This document shows, in pieces, positions 11,665-24,700 of a stretch of DNA of 64,000 nt. The position numbers were made by a program, and so were the translations under genes. Location of the stretch: assembly GCA_947095585.1 (NCBI GenBank), contig OX352765.1:75313976-75377975 (forward strand), read 5' to 3'. Numbering within the stretch: position 1 is the first letter of the stretch; each line of letters starts with the position of its first letter. This DNA is from Nephrocerus scutellatus. Its lineage: Eukaryota; Arthropoda; Insecta; Diptera; Pipunculidae. Below the pieces are notes generated by a model. That model did no database searches. It had not been told where the DNA came from and worked only from the letters and a program-made list of their open reading frames with translations.

Positions 11665-12248
11665 TGTTTCGAAATTCAGGCTTTCGAGTTCGTAAAGGAT
11701 TTTGCAAATTAAACACAACACAAGTTTATTAATTTACAAATAACAACTTTAATAATCAATCAGTAAAATTAACACAAGCTCACAATTTTATACTGGACAA
11801 CTTTTAAATGCACACAAAAAAACTTATAAATTATAATACTTGAACTTTACAATATTTCTGCAAGCAATAGCTATTCAACTGCACTGGTTAAATTCCAAAC
11901 AACTCATGAATTTCTCTGCAGCGAACGCCACCTTTTATACTCATTGAAAAGCTTCCAGAAACTTCCAATCTTATAGACAGAAATATCGAGAAAAGACCAG
12001 AAAATTGTAGCCTTATTCCCCTATTTACAACTAACAAAACTTATATGTAATGAGTCATCTTCTAAAATCCAATCATGTTCTTTTACAAAAACCGTTCAAA
12101 CCGCACAAACCGGTTTGACAACATTTTTGATCAGTACATAATGATTCAAACTTGCAGGTGGTTACATTTCAAATAATCTAAAGTCTTACAGCCTAAAAGT
12201 ATGCTACATAAAAGTGCTTATTTTTAGTATGCAGTATTTACATTGGGA
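11665..12248. repeat. LTR copy 2 (5' LTR of the minus-strand element), truncated
   Basis: It begins TGTTTCGAAATTCAGG and matches LTR 1 until about 12248, where TTACATTGG is followed by unrelated sequence instead of the expected CATTTATTTTCCGATTTG and the last ~80 bp. It keeps the CCTTTTATACTCATTG block absent from LTR 1. Because the minus-strand element would be transcribed from here, the lost end is the upstream end of the U3 region. Confidence 0.8.
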
Positions 12249-12779
12249 TTTCTTCTTTACCTGTCATGCCACTAAAAATATACAATAAGCTTGTTACGCG
12301 GGAGGTTCAAAGTTCAAATCTTAGAAAAAAAGCTTTTTCACGACCCCACCTCTTGTGAATGACTGCCAAACGTCTGTCTGTCCCGCATAGCATTCTGAAT
12401 ATATACCCACTAGAGCCGTAATAGGTGGGTTAAAAATAAAGACAGAGGAGAGAACGGACCTACGGTAACGTGTGTTTGTGTAATGGGAGATATTTTAGAT
12501 CAGCAAAGGGGGGGGGGGGGGGGGGTTCTATTGAGAAACTGAATTTTCAGAAACTTCGTGATGGTTTTCAGGAGGCTTGTCAATAATTTTCAGATGAACC
12601 GCTGGTCGAAGTGGGTGTAGCAAGGTATATCTATCGGACTTAGGAAGACCGCGTAAGGCAAAGCTAATGAATCTGCGTTTAACTGACTCAATTCGTGTAG
12701 AATTGGTATTGTAATAGGTTGACAAGACTTTGCTAACAAAAATATAACGGAACCCCAACTCAGCCTGGGATACACTGAT
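12249..12779. other. Spacer with an 18-base G run
   Basis: No gene is recognised. The notable feature is an uninterrupted run of 18 G at 12508-12525 (C run on the minus strand), out of keeping with the AT-rich surroundings. It lies about 270 bp upstream of the LINE endonuclease fragment at 12780-13300. Confidence 0.6.
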
Positions 12780-13300
12780 GAACGACGACGACCACGGCAA
12801 CGAAAACGGTTAGACGATTTAAGAATTTTCTCATGGAACGTATACTCACTGTATAGAGCTCGAGATGCACAGCAGCTAGTCGATATCCTGTCCAAATATA
12901 ATGCTGACATAACAGCAATCCAGGAGATTCGGTGAACAGAGAATGGAATCATGTCATGCAAGACATCATGTGCTCGGAGTGGGCTTTCTAGACAGCAAAA
13001 GAATGAAACTCACCGTTATCGGCTTTAAAACAGTATATGAAGGGCTATGCACCGTTCGCGTGCGGGGCAGATTAAAGAATATAAGTCTCATAAACGTTCA
13101 AGCACCTACAGAGAATTCCCCAGATAATGAAAAAGAAGAATTATTTCAATCAGTCGAACGGGAACTCCATGCCTTCCCTCAGCATGATGTAAAAACTATT
13201 CTGAGGGATATGAACGCCAAAATAGGTAGGTAGCCAGTATTCAGGCAGTACATTGGCACCCATAGCCTACACGAGAACACTAATGACAATGGACATTGGT
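12780..13300 (+). pseudogene. RTE-like LINE endonuclease fragment, plus strand
   Basis: The plus strand reads SWNVYSLYRARDAQQLVDIL, SKYNADITAIQEIR, a frame change, then GFLDSKRMKLTVIGF, ISLINVQAPTENSPDNEKEE and VKTILRDMNAKIGR, followed by YIGTHSLHENTNDNG. This is the N-terminal apurinic-type endonuclease of the same LINE class as 1290-2461. The catalytic-type GDFNAK is altered to RDMNAK. There is at least one frameshift, a stop after QEIR, and nothing of the reverse transcriptase. Confidence 0.8.
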
Positions 13301-13922
13301 CGTTGTGAATACAAGGTTTGTGCGTAAAAATATCCACAAATTCGCCTTAAAATTATATAAAGTTATAACGTATGCTTTATTGAAATTATTACGTATGGTT
13401 TAACAAGTTTCTGTAAGGCAACGGCCGCAAGAGTAATAGTATATCCCGCTATTATGTCTTATAATAATTACTAGGTGTTGCTAGACAGATGAAATATAAA
13501 ATTGGGAAATAAAAAAAAAACCCATAAAAATTAAAATTTTTCATCTAAATTCTCTAATCGCAGAAATTGATATGGGAGCCCCTCGATCCTGGGCCATTTT
13601 ATTTTTATTGTAGGAGAAAATCATCGAAACAGACATTTGACATCAGATGTTAAAATTGAAAAAGCTCAGATCATTTTATTCTGAGCACTTAGAGCACGCT
13701 CATACTCTGAGCAAATAAGAAACAGGAACATTTATCTTGAGAACTCTTTGAACTTTGACTGCTCTGAACTAATTTATGAAAACGCCAAATGACAGAATAT
13801 TGTGAAAACTTGTTGTTCTATCTGTAAGTTGATATCGACAACAAAAAAAACGACATCAATAAAAATACAATTCAGTAAATAAAAAATTTAAGTTGAAGTA
13901 AGCATAAAACATTTATGTCTCG
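13301..13922. other. Spacer with one family T end
   Basis: Positions 13510-13600 carry AACCCATAAAAATTAAAATT and AAATTCTCTAATCG followed by TATGGGAGCCCCTCGATCCT, the left end of family T. The rest is AT-rich and without recognisable coding content. Confidence 0.5.
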
Positions 13923-14456
13923 TTTCATTTGCTGGGTTCATTTGTGCGTGCGCTAAGATTTCTCTCTCTCTCTCCACCACCGCCAAAACCATGCAGCGCA
14001 GCCGACTGCGCAGCACACACCGCACACAGTCCATAAAGGGCGACGAATATCTGATGCCAGTACAGATATTTAAAAAATGTATAAGGGCCTTGCGGCCGAA
14101 CCCGGGACCCGATCACTACCAAATTTTCGAAAAAGTATTGTTTATTGGGTATACACATGTGTGTAAAATTTGAAGAAAATCGGGTACATTTCATTTGCTG
14201 GGTTCATTTGTGCGTGCGCTAAGATTTCTCTCTCTCTCTCCACCACCGCCAAAACCATGCAGCGCAGCCGACTGCGCAGCACACACCGCACACAGTCCAT
14301 AAAGGGCGACGAATATCTGATGCCAGTACAGATATTTAAAAAATGTATAAGGGCCTTGCGGCCGAACCCGGGACCCGATCACTACCAAATTTTCGAAAAA
14401 GTATTGTTTATTGGGTATACACATGTGTGTAAAATTTGAAGAAAATCGGGTACATT
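13923..14456. repeat. Exact tandem duplication, two 266 bp units
   Basis: The unit at 13923-14188 is repeated at 14189-14454 with no difference that I can see. Each unit contains a (TC)n run, the GC-rich words ACCATGCAGCGCAGCCGACT and GCACACACCGCACACAGTCC, and a family T unit ending GAAGAAAATCGGGTACATTT. Both units translate to the same short frames on both strands, with no evidence of coding function. Identity of both copies against the heavy divergence of other T units implies a very recent duplication or an assembly artefact. Confidence 0.9.
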
Positions 14457-14672
14457 TTTTAAAATTTTTGTTTGGGAGCCCCCCGACCCCGCAGCCCGAG
14501 GGGCCTCAAAATTTAATAGAAAGTGTTGTCTCCGGAAATACACATGTGTGCAAAATTTCAATAAAATCGGGCCATGGGAAGTGGGTTAAAAATTGATCGC
14601 AAGAATCCACGACAGACGACCGACGACCGACCGACGACCCACGGGCAAGTGAAGTTGATATAGAGAATTTAA
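14457..14672 (+). repeat. Family T right end
   Basis: One to two T units (GGGAGCCCCCCGACCCC and GTGTTGTCTCCGGAAATACA) end in GGGCCATGGGAAGTGGGTTA and AAATTGATCGCAAGAATCCA, then a short (CGAC)-rich stretch and GTGAAGTTGATATAGAGAAT. This is the reverse complement of the right-end module at 41160 and 58380, giving the orientation of the element. Confidence 0.65.
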
Positions 14673-14683
14673 AAAAAAAAGTC

Positions 14684-15290
14684 TTGGTTTACAGCATTAG
14701 TATGCGTAGAGTTGGGCTTTCTATAGAGAAGGTTTTGAACTCTACGCATACTAATGCTGTAAACCAAACCAAACGCATGTGTTTTTGTGGGATGTGAATA
14801 CAGTGTACAAAAAATAAGTAGTCGCAAAGAGCGAGAAACGTAAGATGCGGTAGTGGGAAACAGAAAAATGTTATATGGATTTTGCTCTTTAGTTGATTAC
14901 TAATACAAATACGTTTGGTCTCAATCTAAGCATGTATCTGTGTACGATCGGAACAGTTGGGCTTTCTATAGAGAAGGTTTTGTACATCCCACAAACACAC
15001 ATGCGTTTGGTCTTGGTTTACAGAATAAGTATGCGTAGAGTTGGGCTTTCTATAGAGAAGGTTTTGCAACTGTTCCGATCGTACACAAATACTATCCAAA
15101 ACGTATTTGTATTAGTAATCAACTGAAGAGCAAAATCCATATAAAATTTGTCTGTTTCCCACTACCACATCTTACGTTTCTCGCTCTTTGTACACTGTAT
15201 TCACATTCCAAAATTCAGACGCGTTTTGGATTGGTTTACAGCATTAGTATGCATTGAGTTGGGCTTTCTATAGAGAAGGTTTTGGAAGAG
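14684..15290. repeat. Nested fold-back locus with four copies of one 24-nt junction motif
   Basis: A 27-nt string beginning GTTGGGCTTTCTATAGAGAA occurs four times in the same orientation at 14711-14737, 14956-14982, 15040-15066 and 15258-15284. The first copy is the loop of a perfect 30-bp inverted repeat (14684-14713 with 14738-14767). A second, larger inverted repeat pairs about 14772-14923 with about 15096-15215. Within it, the 18 bp left of motif 2 pair with the 18 bp right of motif 3 (GTACGATCGGAACAGTT and its complement), and 14766-14792 pairs with 14983-15009. Motifs 1, 3 and 4 share the left flank GGTTTACAG..GTATGC. No protein is encoded. Confidence 0.85.
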
Positions 15291-15716
15291 AGTACCAGTA
15301 CATAATGCTATAATCTTATATAAAGCTCTCCACATGAACTTATACACATGCTCCGAAAAATACTACTGAGCCCAAAATGCAACACAAAGTTTAAACGTTT
15401 TCTAAATACAATTCAAAACAAAGATTTTTATATACGTGTATGTACAATACAATAAATGATTTCTATTTACATTTTCGTAACAATTTGCCATCTAAGGTGG
15501 TGGTTTCGAGATCAATCTCAAATCTATCAAGTCAAAAACGCTGATAATGATCTCATATTTTTGCATATAAAACCGAGTTCTCTTTTCGAGTTCAGCTATT
15601 CTTAATCAATCTTACTATGTGAATTCGAACTTATTAGCTTAGAATCTAAGATATTGCTCATCTTTTTGCATACGAACATTGTGTAGCCATTTTTAAATTG
15701 TATACTTTTGTTTCAG

Positions 15717-18700
15717 CTAAAGGAAAATATATTGGAGCTCCATGTAATGATTTGAAATGCGAGCCAACACTTCTTCATGTTTCCTGCCAAATGGATACTA
15801 ATCTTTGCGGCTGTGATAAGAACTACCCAGTTGTACTTGGTTTAATCAAAGGTTGTGATAAACGTGAGTACTTCTGATTAAGCGAAGCTTAAAATCAATG
15901 AACAATAGAGAGTCTGTTGCTTTTTTTACAGCAAAGAAGCTCGGCGAACAATGCTTTTACGATGAAACGTGCATGTACAACGACGAAAACTCCCTATGTG
16001 TTCAAGTGAGACATAATGCACTATGCCAGTGTGCTAATGGTTTCCATTCGGTGAGCTATACCAAGCCCACTAGAAGGGTATTCTGTACGCAAGGTTTGTA
16101 TACTTTGATCAATGGTGCGGCAAAAGGTCCCTTTTACCTAATTCATATTAACGCGGAAAACAAAATTAAGTGCAAATATCCGGTTACAAACATAAAGGGT
16201 GTCCCAACAAGAGCAAGTCATTTTCTATTATTCTGACAGATATAGACCAAAAGACCAATGACATTATTTAGCGAATTGTGATCATCTATCAAACGATTCA
16301 AATACAGAAAACGATAGTGATGAGCATTATTTTACTTCTAAATATAACAAACAGCCATAGTATTTGTCTTGTTCCCACCCCTCGCGAATGTCTGACAAGC
16401 GTCGCAAGAGTGACTGTTTCACGGAAAGCTTTAGAATTTCTTTCAAATCCTTTCGGGCATGGCTTTATATTGTATTTCCCTTCCATTTGTGTGAAAAAAT
16501 ATTACACACACAACACGGATGGTTGCGATAAGCTAGGCCCTGACAAGCAAACTGATTTAATCTAGAAACAAAATGGGGCGTTCCTAATTAAAAGTAGAAA
16601 ATGAATCTCAGCCAAACTTGATGACCAAAATGCCTTTTAGTTACTATTATTTCTTTCTTCATAATCTTAAAATGAAATGTGTAAACGAAATGTCAGTTAG
16701 GATAAAATTCTGATTCGTTTCAAATATTTCGAAGATGGTCAAGCAGGCAATTCGAGCAGGCAGATAAAATTTGATATTCTTCAATTCAATGCGAGTCTTG
16801 CCTTGTCAGTGAAATGTGCCCTTAAACGCTTTAGAAAATATGACAGTTTTGCCACTAGTGTGTTTCAAAGTGTATTATGGTTTACACTTTAACGATCGAT
16901 TATAATTGACTTTCGCGTGCATGGACTAGTGTCAGAAGACAACTATGCTTGTTCATGCTTGCCAAATTACAACAAATGGTTATAGTGATATTTTGCCTAT
17001 CACTATTCGCAAGAAAGTTAACCAAAACTTAACGAATCGGAGCTGAACCCAACTGCTTTTGTTTTATTTTACTCTTTTAACTTCAGTACGCGATTTTATG
17101 GATATTTTTATGCGAAGGTTATTTACGTTCAATTAAATTGCATATTCGTTAATACTTATAGATATTGCTGAACTGACATCGGATCTGCCAACATTGCTTG
17201 GTGTTTCCACAGGAATCGCCGTGCTTGCAGGACTAATTTGTATGGTATTGCATTTGTTTAGCAAAACGAAATATCCCCGACATCGGAACTTTGGTGATGC
17301 CAATTTGCCTCCACCAATTATGTATTCAAGTGATACAGGTAAGTCCATAGTTAATGTTTTCTGTCTACTCATTCTGTTGTTAAGGCAGAATCTTGGACAA
17401 ATTACACCACAAATACACGCACGTTGTCACATACGCCATACACACACATCCAGACTGATCAATGTGACGAATGCTCGCGAATCTGATATCTCTTCACAAC
17501 TTGCAGGTATCCCACTAACAGTGCAATCTGGCCGGCCATCATCGCGCTCTAGCCTACGCTCAAGTGGATCGATCGGTTCCTATGGTAATCGTCGTTCATC
17601 GAGCACAATACAATCGGGTGCCACTGCGACCGGTTCAAAGGGTATATTGGTGTCAACGTCACGTACAGGTGCGGCTAGATCAGCCGCCATATTGCTTATA
17701 TCGTGTCACATTTCTGCTATTAGAAAACAAGGTCAAGCCAGACAGATCGCCACTAACAATCGCTCTGGCGGTTACGGTGGCGGTAGCAGTTGTAGCGGTG
17801 CCGGCGACGATGATGATGACCCATTTTGTGATAGCACAATGACAAAACATTTGCAGAAGCAATTGAATCATCAGCGGCAGTTACTTAATTTAGAATTATC
17901 ACCGGCTAGAAATCATAATAAAATTAGAACCATGTTGGGCATGTACGGAATTGATAATAGATCAGATGACGATGATTTAAATAGTTTAGATAATGGAAAC
18001 AGTCTGCGTATTGGTGCACTGCCAACTCCAGCCAGTGACACGCCTAGATTCGCGGTAAACGAAGAAACAAAACAAAACAAAAAGAAAATTTACCAAAAAA
18101 AAAATCTCTGAAAATCTCTCTTTTTCTCTTTCCCTTTCTCTCAATACCCCAAACCATTCATGTTTTCTTTTTCTTAATCTTCTTCTATTCCTAAGTTTTC
18201 TCTATACTTGTTATATATTTTTATTCGTTTAAAGAATAAGAGTTTTCGTTGATTTGTTTTAATTCAACCTTACCTCACTTATTTAAAAACTTTCCTATTT
18301 TGTGTTTGATATTCGTAGTTTGTGCTAAAATGGAGAACTCAAAGTGAGGGCTAATCTTTCACTAAAATATTCCTTAAATGTTTCGCTACTTGACGAAATC
18401 GTTTATTCATTGAAGCCGGATGTATCCATAGTATAAGCTATAACAATTTCGTCTTACTGCATTCCTTTCCACTCTTTTGACTCTTTATTTCAAGAAAGGA
18501 AGGCCCATCTATAGTATAGCGACCATGGCGCTAAGGTACCAGGCCCTTCAAACACACCCTACCACCACCACCGATTAAATTTGTGCTTTTCGAGTTTGTG
18601 TTGCCGAGGCTTTCAAATGAGAGCTGCCTCCATATTTGTATCCTCCGTATTCTCAGTAACTAAAACACGATTCCTCAAGGAAGAATACGGAGACAAATTT

Positions 18701-21700
18701 TTTTTGGATTCGCACACTCCTCGCTATGGTGGTTGACTTTGACAAGCTTTTAAAACCTTTTATTTAACTTGACTCGACCCCTGTTTGTCTGTATTTTCGA
18801 CTACTTTGAGGTCCTTTTTAACCAGAGGTCAGAGACTATTGCTGGACATATATGCATATGTCTCATGCATTTGAGGGCAAAGAACCGGCTTACTTAATAC
18901 TTAAGACTTTCGCATTAAATTGCAACCTGGTTTGAGTAGAGTTGAAGTTGTAGCGTTGAAGTTGTTTAGTCGAAAATATATAATCTACATGTCGAAAATA
19001 ACTGATTAATGAATATCCATAGAGTTATAGGTACATTGGGTTAGGAAGTTCCAGAATATTTGCTTTATTCCTTAAGTTAATTTTGAGTAATTGAACCTTT
19101 TGTAGTCATTTTCTTCATTTCTCGTTATTTTAACTAAACTTTCGATTTATAGTTGAGCTGAAGCTGACATAACTTACCTTTCTAAAAAAAATAAACAGAA
19201 TGTATGAAAGTTATACCTTAATAGCTGTCACCCATAAACCATAGCAAAAAAGTGATAGTCAATTTGATAATCACCTTACGTAGAGCAAAAGCATTTATTT
19301 TGATGATCAACAATCAACTATCGCCTTAGCCGATTCCACCCATGATTACATATACTACGTTTCCATGAAACCATAAAACCAGGTTTAGTTGGGTTGGGTT
19401 GAAATTTATTATCGTTAAATGCAAAATGGCGTCACGCGTTTCCATGTTGATCTAGTTGAAACTGAGTTGAAATTTTGACCATAGAATACAAAGTCCATTT
19501 TGAATTTACTCTACCAAGGTATTTTCGTTGAGTTCAAACTGAGTTTAACAAAAACTCAACTCAATCCCGTTTCCATGAATGCTAACCTAGGTTCAACCCA
19601 GGTAGAACCAACCATAGAAACGAGATGCCATTTTCCATTCGACGAAAATTAATTTCAACCCAACCCAACCCTAAAGCTTCATGAAAACATTCTGTTTGTG
19701 TTTATTGAAAGTGTCACGTGTATAAAGAGGAAGAAGACGATGACGATGATGTAAAAAGAAGATCACAAACAAAAAACTAAAATTCTGAAACAGAAATTAC
19801 AACTGACGCTTTTAATAACCACAAATGGAATAATAATGGAAACTATGGCATTACGTACCTAAACAAAATAACAATATTTGTATGTGTTAGTGAAATAGGA
19901 GTAAATCTGCAAGATCGTTGATAGACGCTCACCGAACAAAAATTTCGCTCGGCAGGTTTTTTTTTTGCAATGAATCGAACAACATGACAACCAAGCTAGC
20001 AGTTTTCCCAGCACAGAGTGCCTTTTATGTATGAATAGAATTTCCCATAAAGAAATCTTCTCAGAAAATCGAAAAATTCTGTAAGTCCTCAGTGAGGACA
20101 AGAAACGATACTACATAGGACAGGGCTCTTGTTATAATTTTGTCACACGACCATAGACGAAAGTGACTGTTTCCTACGTTATAACCTACCCTCGAAAGTA
20201 GGCATTATCCACACTTAGAAAACACATAGAAAATACTTTTGTTATTTACTGCAAACACACATTTCCACAGTAGTTTTGCATTGCGCGCGTGCAGTTAAGC
20301 AGAAAATTTTTTTTGGTCGTGTGACATTACGTTTATGTTTAAGAAGTTGTGACTCCATCACAATGCGTTTTGGCGTTCAGTTTTTTTTTCAGATAAATTG
20401 GGTTGAGTCAATTTTAAACTAACTTATTTAACAAAAACTGAACGTAAATCGCGAAAGTTTGAAGATTGATCTTAGCTTATATTTATGGTTACATTCGAAA
20501 ATATATGATTACATTCAAAGTTTCAAAGTAAACAGACTCCAATAGCATATAGTCTTCTGTCATATGTATAACAAATGCGAAATTGTGAAAACTGAATAAA
20601 AATAAAATCGTTTATAGATACATACTATAAAGTAATACATAATACGATACTCAAAAAATTAAATTTTAATTTGACTTTAATTGAAATTTTGGTCCTCATA
20701 AAAATTAAAAAACAACACCTACAAAATATATATATTTTTGAGTTTCCAATGCTTCATAATGTTAGTACATATACAAAAACAAAATATACGAAATTAATAA
20801 CTGACATTCTTCTGTATGTACTTTCGTTACCATAATAAAAAACTGTCCTAGCATAGCAATTGGTATAATATGTAATTATTTTTGTAATTTATATAAACTT
20901 CTTCTACATCGTCTGGTCAATGTTATATATGTATGTATGTCTACGTTTGTTGTTCTTTACTTATTATTCGTATTACCGTAAGTTGTTTATTGAAATTAAA
21001 TTTTAATTGTTATTCTAATTTGTTTTTGTTTAATTTATATTTTAACAATTATCTTAAAACCACACTAATGACACAAACACTAATACACTTTCAACTCTAT
21101 CTCCCGAATCGATTAACACCAAATTACACTGTGGATACTATTCCAATTTTGTATTTTGTTTTTCTTTCCTTATTCTCAAGTACAGACTACCAATATACTT
21201 ATCTATATAAAATAGAATCATCACTCTTTCATTTCATATCTCATTTCAGATTTCATCAACTCAAAACAGATATATAATCAAATAAAACAAATTCATTTCA
21301 TTCTATAAATAATTTCACAACGATAATGACACTCGAAATCATCATTAAACGTTGTTGTTGCTGATGTTGTTCTTCCTATTTTCCAATAACTATTAATGTA
21401 GATGTTTTTTGAAACAGAAATGTTAACACAAAAGCAATATGGCGGTGAAAATGTTTGTTTCTAAACAATAAAATATAAGAAAAAAATATTTCATTATATT
21501 TACGAATAAAAAAAAATATTTTTGTATATTTACATTTTTATCTTAACTTACTACATATTTATTTCATTTCTTGTTACCTTTGTATCACTCTACTTTCTTA
21601 TTGCTCTAATTCTAAAACGCCGTTTTTTCTTCTTTTGTACATAAAATGATATATTTTTATAGAGTTTAATGGTTAAGGCAAATCATTTCATCACAAACAA

Positions 21701-24700
21701 AACAACGAAATACAAACTTTTAGTTTTCCCCTCTTTTTCACTTATTACTTTGAGAATTTGGTTCATACTTAATATTAATTTTTTTTTTATTATAATATTT
21801 ATCGATTTAAAAAAAAATAAATTTAAATTGTATTTTTAATGAACTGCAATTTGCTGTTTGCTTTTCTGATAAGAAGTTTTTAAAAATTAAATGTTGCTTC
21901 ACAGAAATGCATTAATGTGCACTTCCTTATTTTTTCCCTGCTATTGCTATATGTATAACATATTGTAACGCATCGACGTATGCAGTTTGCATACGTATAA
22001 TATTAATAGTTGAATTTTTTGCTTAATTTATTATCGCGATCCCACTTTTTTTTTCAGATAAAATAACAAAAGATAACCACTATTTTCAAAAATTATTGGC
22101 ATTTATTATTAAAAATGTTGTTCTCGGCGAAGCTCTGTCAAAATTAGGAATGGTCACTTATCATGAAAAACACGAAGTGTTGCCTTTCAAAGCGTCAATT
22201 TTACTTCTATGCAAAAGATTATGACGAGGTTTCAAATCCCACTTCCTCGAAGGCAATTCGATGGGTTGATTTGTAAAAATTATCATAAGGTCAAATCATG
22301 ATTTCAGAATCCAATATTTCACTTACCGTGTATGACGTAGCCCCATTCTGTATAATCTACATTTTTTCGGGATCAGTGGTCCATATTTGCTATATTGCTT
22401 TCAACAAAAAAATAAAAATTACAACAACAAACACATTGGATAGACCAGAAAAAGTTTAGCGGTACCCAAAAAAAAAAATTTTTGGTTAAGAAATATTTAA
22501 CCAAATTTTTAGTTATAATCCCACCACCAGAGTCGACTTTTCAAAATTATATATGGATAAGTTGGCAAACACATGAAACAAAAAATTGACCAATTGATTT
22601 GGTTAGTTTTTGCTATTGCTTTGATCAATCGTTAACCACAAAAAATACCTAACTCATTTTGTTGAAAGCAATATAGCAATTGTTCAAGAAATTTTTACGA
22701 ATGACTGATCGTAGTTGATCTATAAGTTGCGCGAATCGATTTAAAAATTACACTCCTATTCATTAGGCTAGACGCACTATTATTCTCAAAAAGAATTGTT
22801 CACAGTTTTTGAGTCTATACCTGATGATTTTCAGCAGTATCATCATCATATTTGGATCTTCAAGCGGGGTCTGGTCCTTAGGTGCAGCTTGGCATCCCTA
22901 TTATTTAGTCCATCCAGCCCAGTCTACTATTTATTAGTCCATCTACTCACATTCGAATTTTTTATAAATTTCTAAAATTTTGTTCGCGGTTTGCAGCGTT
23001 CAGCGGTCATCAAATTTTCCCATTTAATTGTACGAGTAAATGAGTTTGGCTTTGTGTGAATTCATGATCTGGCATTCATTTAGAAAAAAATATATATCAA
23101 GTAAATTTTTGGAGCCTTTGTTAAAACACAAAAATACTTTGGTGTGTACTTATATGAAATCGCTATGAATTAATATGACAATTATTTCAACACCTTTCAT
23201 GGTTCTCAAAACTCCAAACCAGATAGTTTGGTTCGATTCTAAAAATATTTCCATATCCACGTGGTTTTGATGAATCCTTTGCAATCTTCAAGTATCACAC
23301 ATTGTTGTCGATTGATCCAATATTATGAGACTTGTAAAAAAAATATTACATTTACTTATTTCGTTCGAAATATGACATATAGTGAATTGACTAATAAAAA
23401 TTCAATTTCGAATGCGTGAGAATATCATTTAGTCAAGATGTAATGAGTCTGTTTACTGTTGTATTTTCATTTTCATACAATCTTTACCATATTTCGATGT
23501 ACCGAGTTGAAATAGGAGTTTGAGTTTCTAACGGCCATATTATTCACTCGGTTAAGAAACATGGTGTGAACCAAATAAACCAGCATTAACAACCCGATTT
23601 TAAACCAGAAAACCATAAACCATATTATCCATATCATATCATGCTCAAGAGAAATAGCCAGTTGCATGCCACCTCTCCTTGTATTCAACCGCAATACTCG
23701 TGGCGATCTAAATGCACATCAGTTTACACTTAAGCCCATCTTCAGACGTACAGTTAAATTCAGGGATTCGTCCTTCAGCCGTACAACACGTATGTGGAAT
23801 GCTCTGCCAAGCTCTGTCTTTCCACATCACTATGATCCACAGACATTCAAGACACAAGCTCATAGACATCTCCTCTCTTCTTCTCCTTTTTCTTACGCCC
23901 ACGCTGTACCAAGCATATTGCCGAACATAATAAGGGTGCGAACCCTTTTTTGCGTGCGCAAATTATAAAAAAAAAAAAAAAAGGAAATGCTCGATTTGAC
24001 AACCATTTGACAAAATATACCGAAAATATATCTTAAGTTGTGTTTGCTTTTTTGCGTAAAACTTTTAGATCCATACGTTTTTAGTCGAAAAGTCTTCCCT
24101 AATTTATATAATGGCGACTAAAAACTTATGGATCCAAATGTCATACGCAAAATTTGCCAATATAACCTCAGATAATATATTCACAAAAATGAAATGAAAT
24201 GACAAAATGAATGAAACATGCTGGCATGACACACCGACGCGGATCGCCGTCGATGATGTTGCGAACTATGCAGTACAGTTGCCAAAAAGCGTCCTTGTGG
24301 AGCCGAAAACAATTTCTAAAGTTGACTTCGTCGTAGTGGTTGACTTTGGATTGCTTGTAGGTGCGATTAGGACGTCGCACCGTGTGCCACATTTGACGTG
24401 CTTCTATTTCGCCCTCTGATAACGACGTGGAGGACATCAAAATGTCGTCAATGCCACGTAATACATCTATTTCTGAATTTTGACAGTAAATAGAGTAATA
24501 GTTTTTTTTTCTCTCATTGTGTCCACGCACAGCAAAAAGGCACGAAAATTACGAAATCAAACGATGATCTTACCTTCATTCAAAGATAAATTTAATTTGA
24601 TAAAATTCACAACACGATTACACTGCTTGGATTGAAAAAGCAGTGAATAATATGAAAACATGAATAATATGTGTTATAACGGGTGTTTTTTTAAGAGGTT

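Larger units (their letters stand above)
8218..12248 (-). mobile_element. Gypsy-like LTR retrotransposon, internally deleted, coding on minus strand
   Basis: Two similar LTRs (8218-8846 and 11665-12248) flank an interior whose minus strand encodes Gag-like coiled coil, Gag, a CCHC zinc knuckle, part of an aspartic protease and an HHCC integrase N-terminus. Reverse transcriptase and RNase H are missing. On the minus strand the interior starts after the LTR with TGGTGTCAGAAGTGGGATTT, a plausible tRNA primer site, and ends with a purine-rich AAGGTGGGGG beside the other LTR. Total length is about 4 kb, against 6-7 kb usual for a full element. The + strand right-hand LTR is cut short, so no target-site duplication can be read. 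Confidence 0.8.

Noticed and set aside
12290..12335. A tRNA-like segment (GGTTCAAAGTTCAAATC)
   Set aside because: Only a loose T-loop resemblance; no acceptor stem, D arm or anticodon arm could be paired.
14170..14439. Paired open frames of 77-89 codons on both strands in the duplicated unit
   Set aside because: They exist only because the unit is GC-rich and duplicated; the translated sequences show no domain and include family T repeat sequence.
20933..21277. A small membrane protein gene
   Set aside because: AT-rich frame composed of Phe, Leu, Tyr, Asn and Ile with no motif, inside a large intron; expected by chance.
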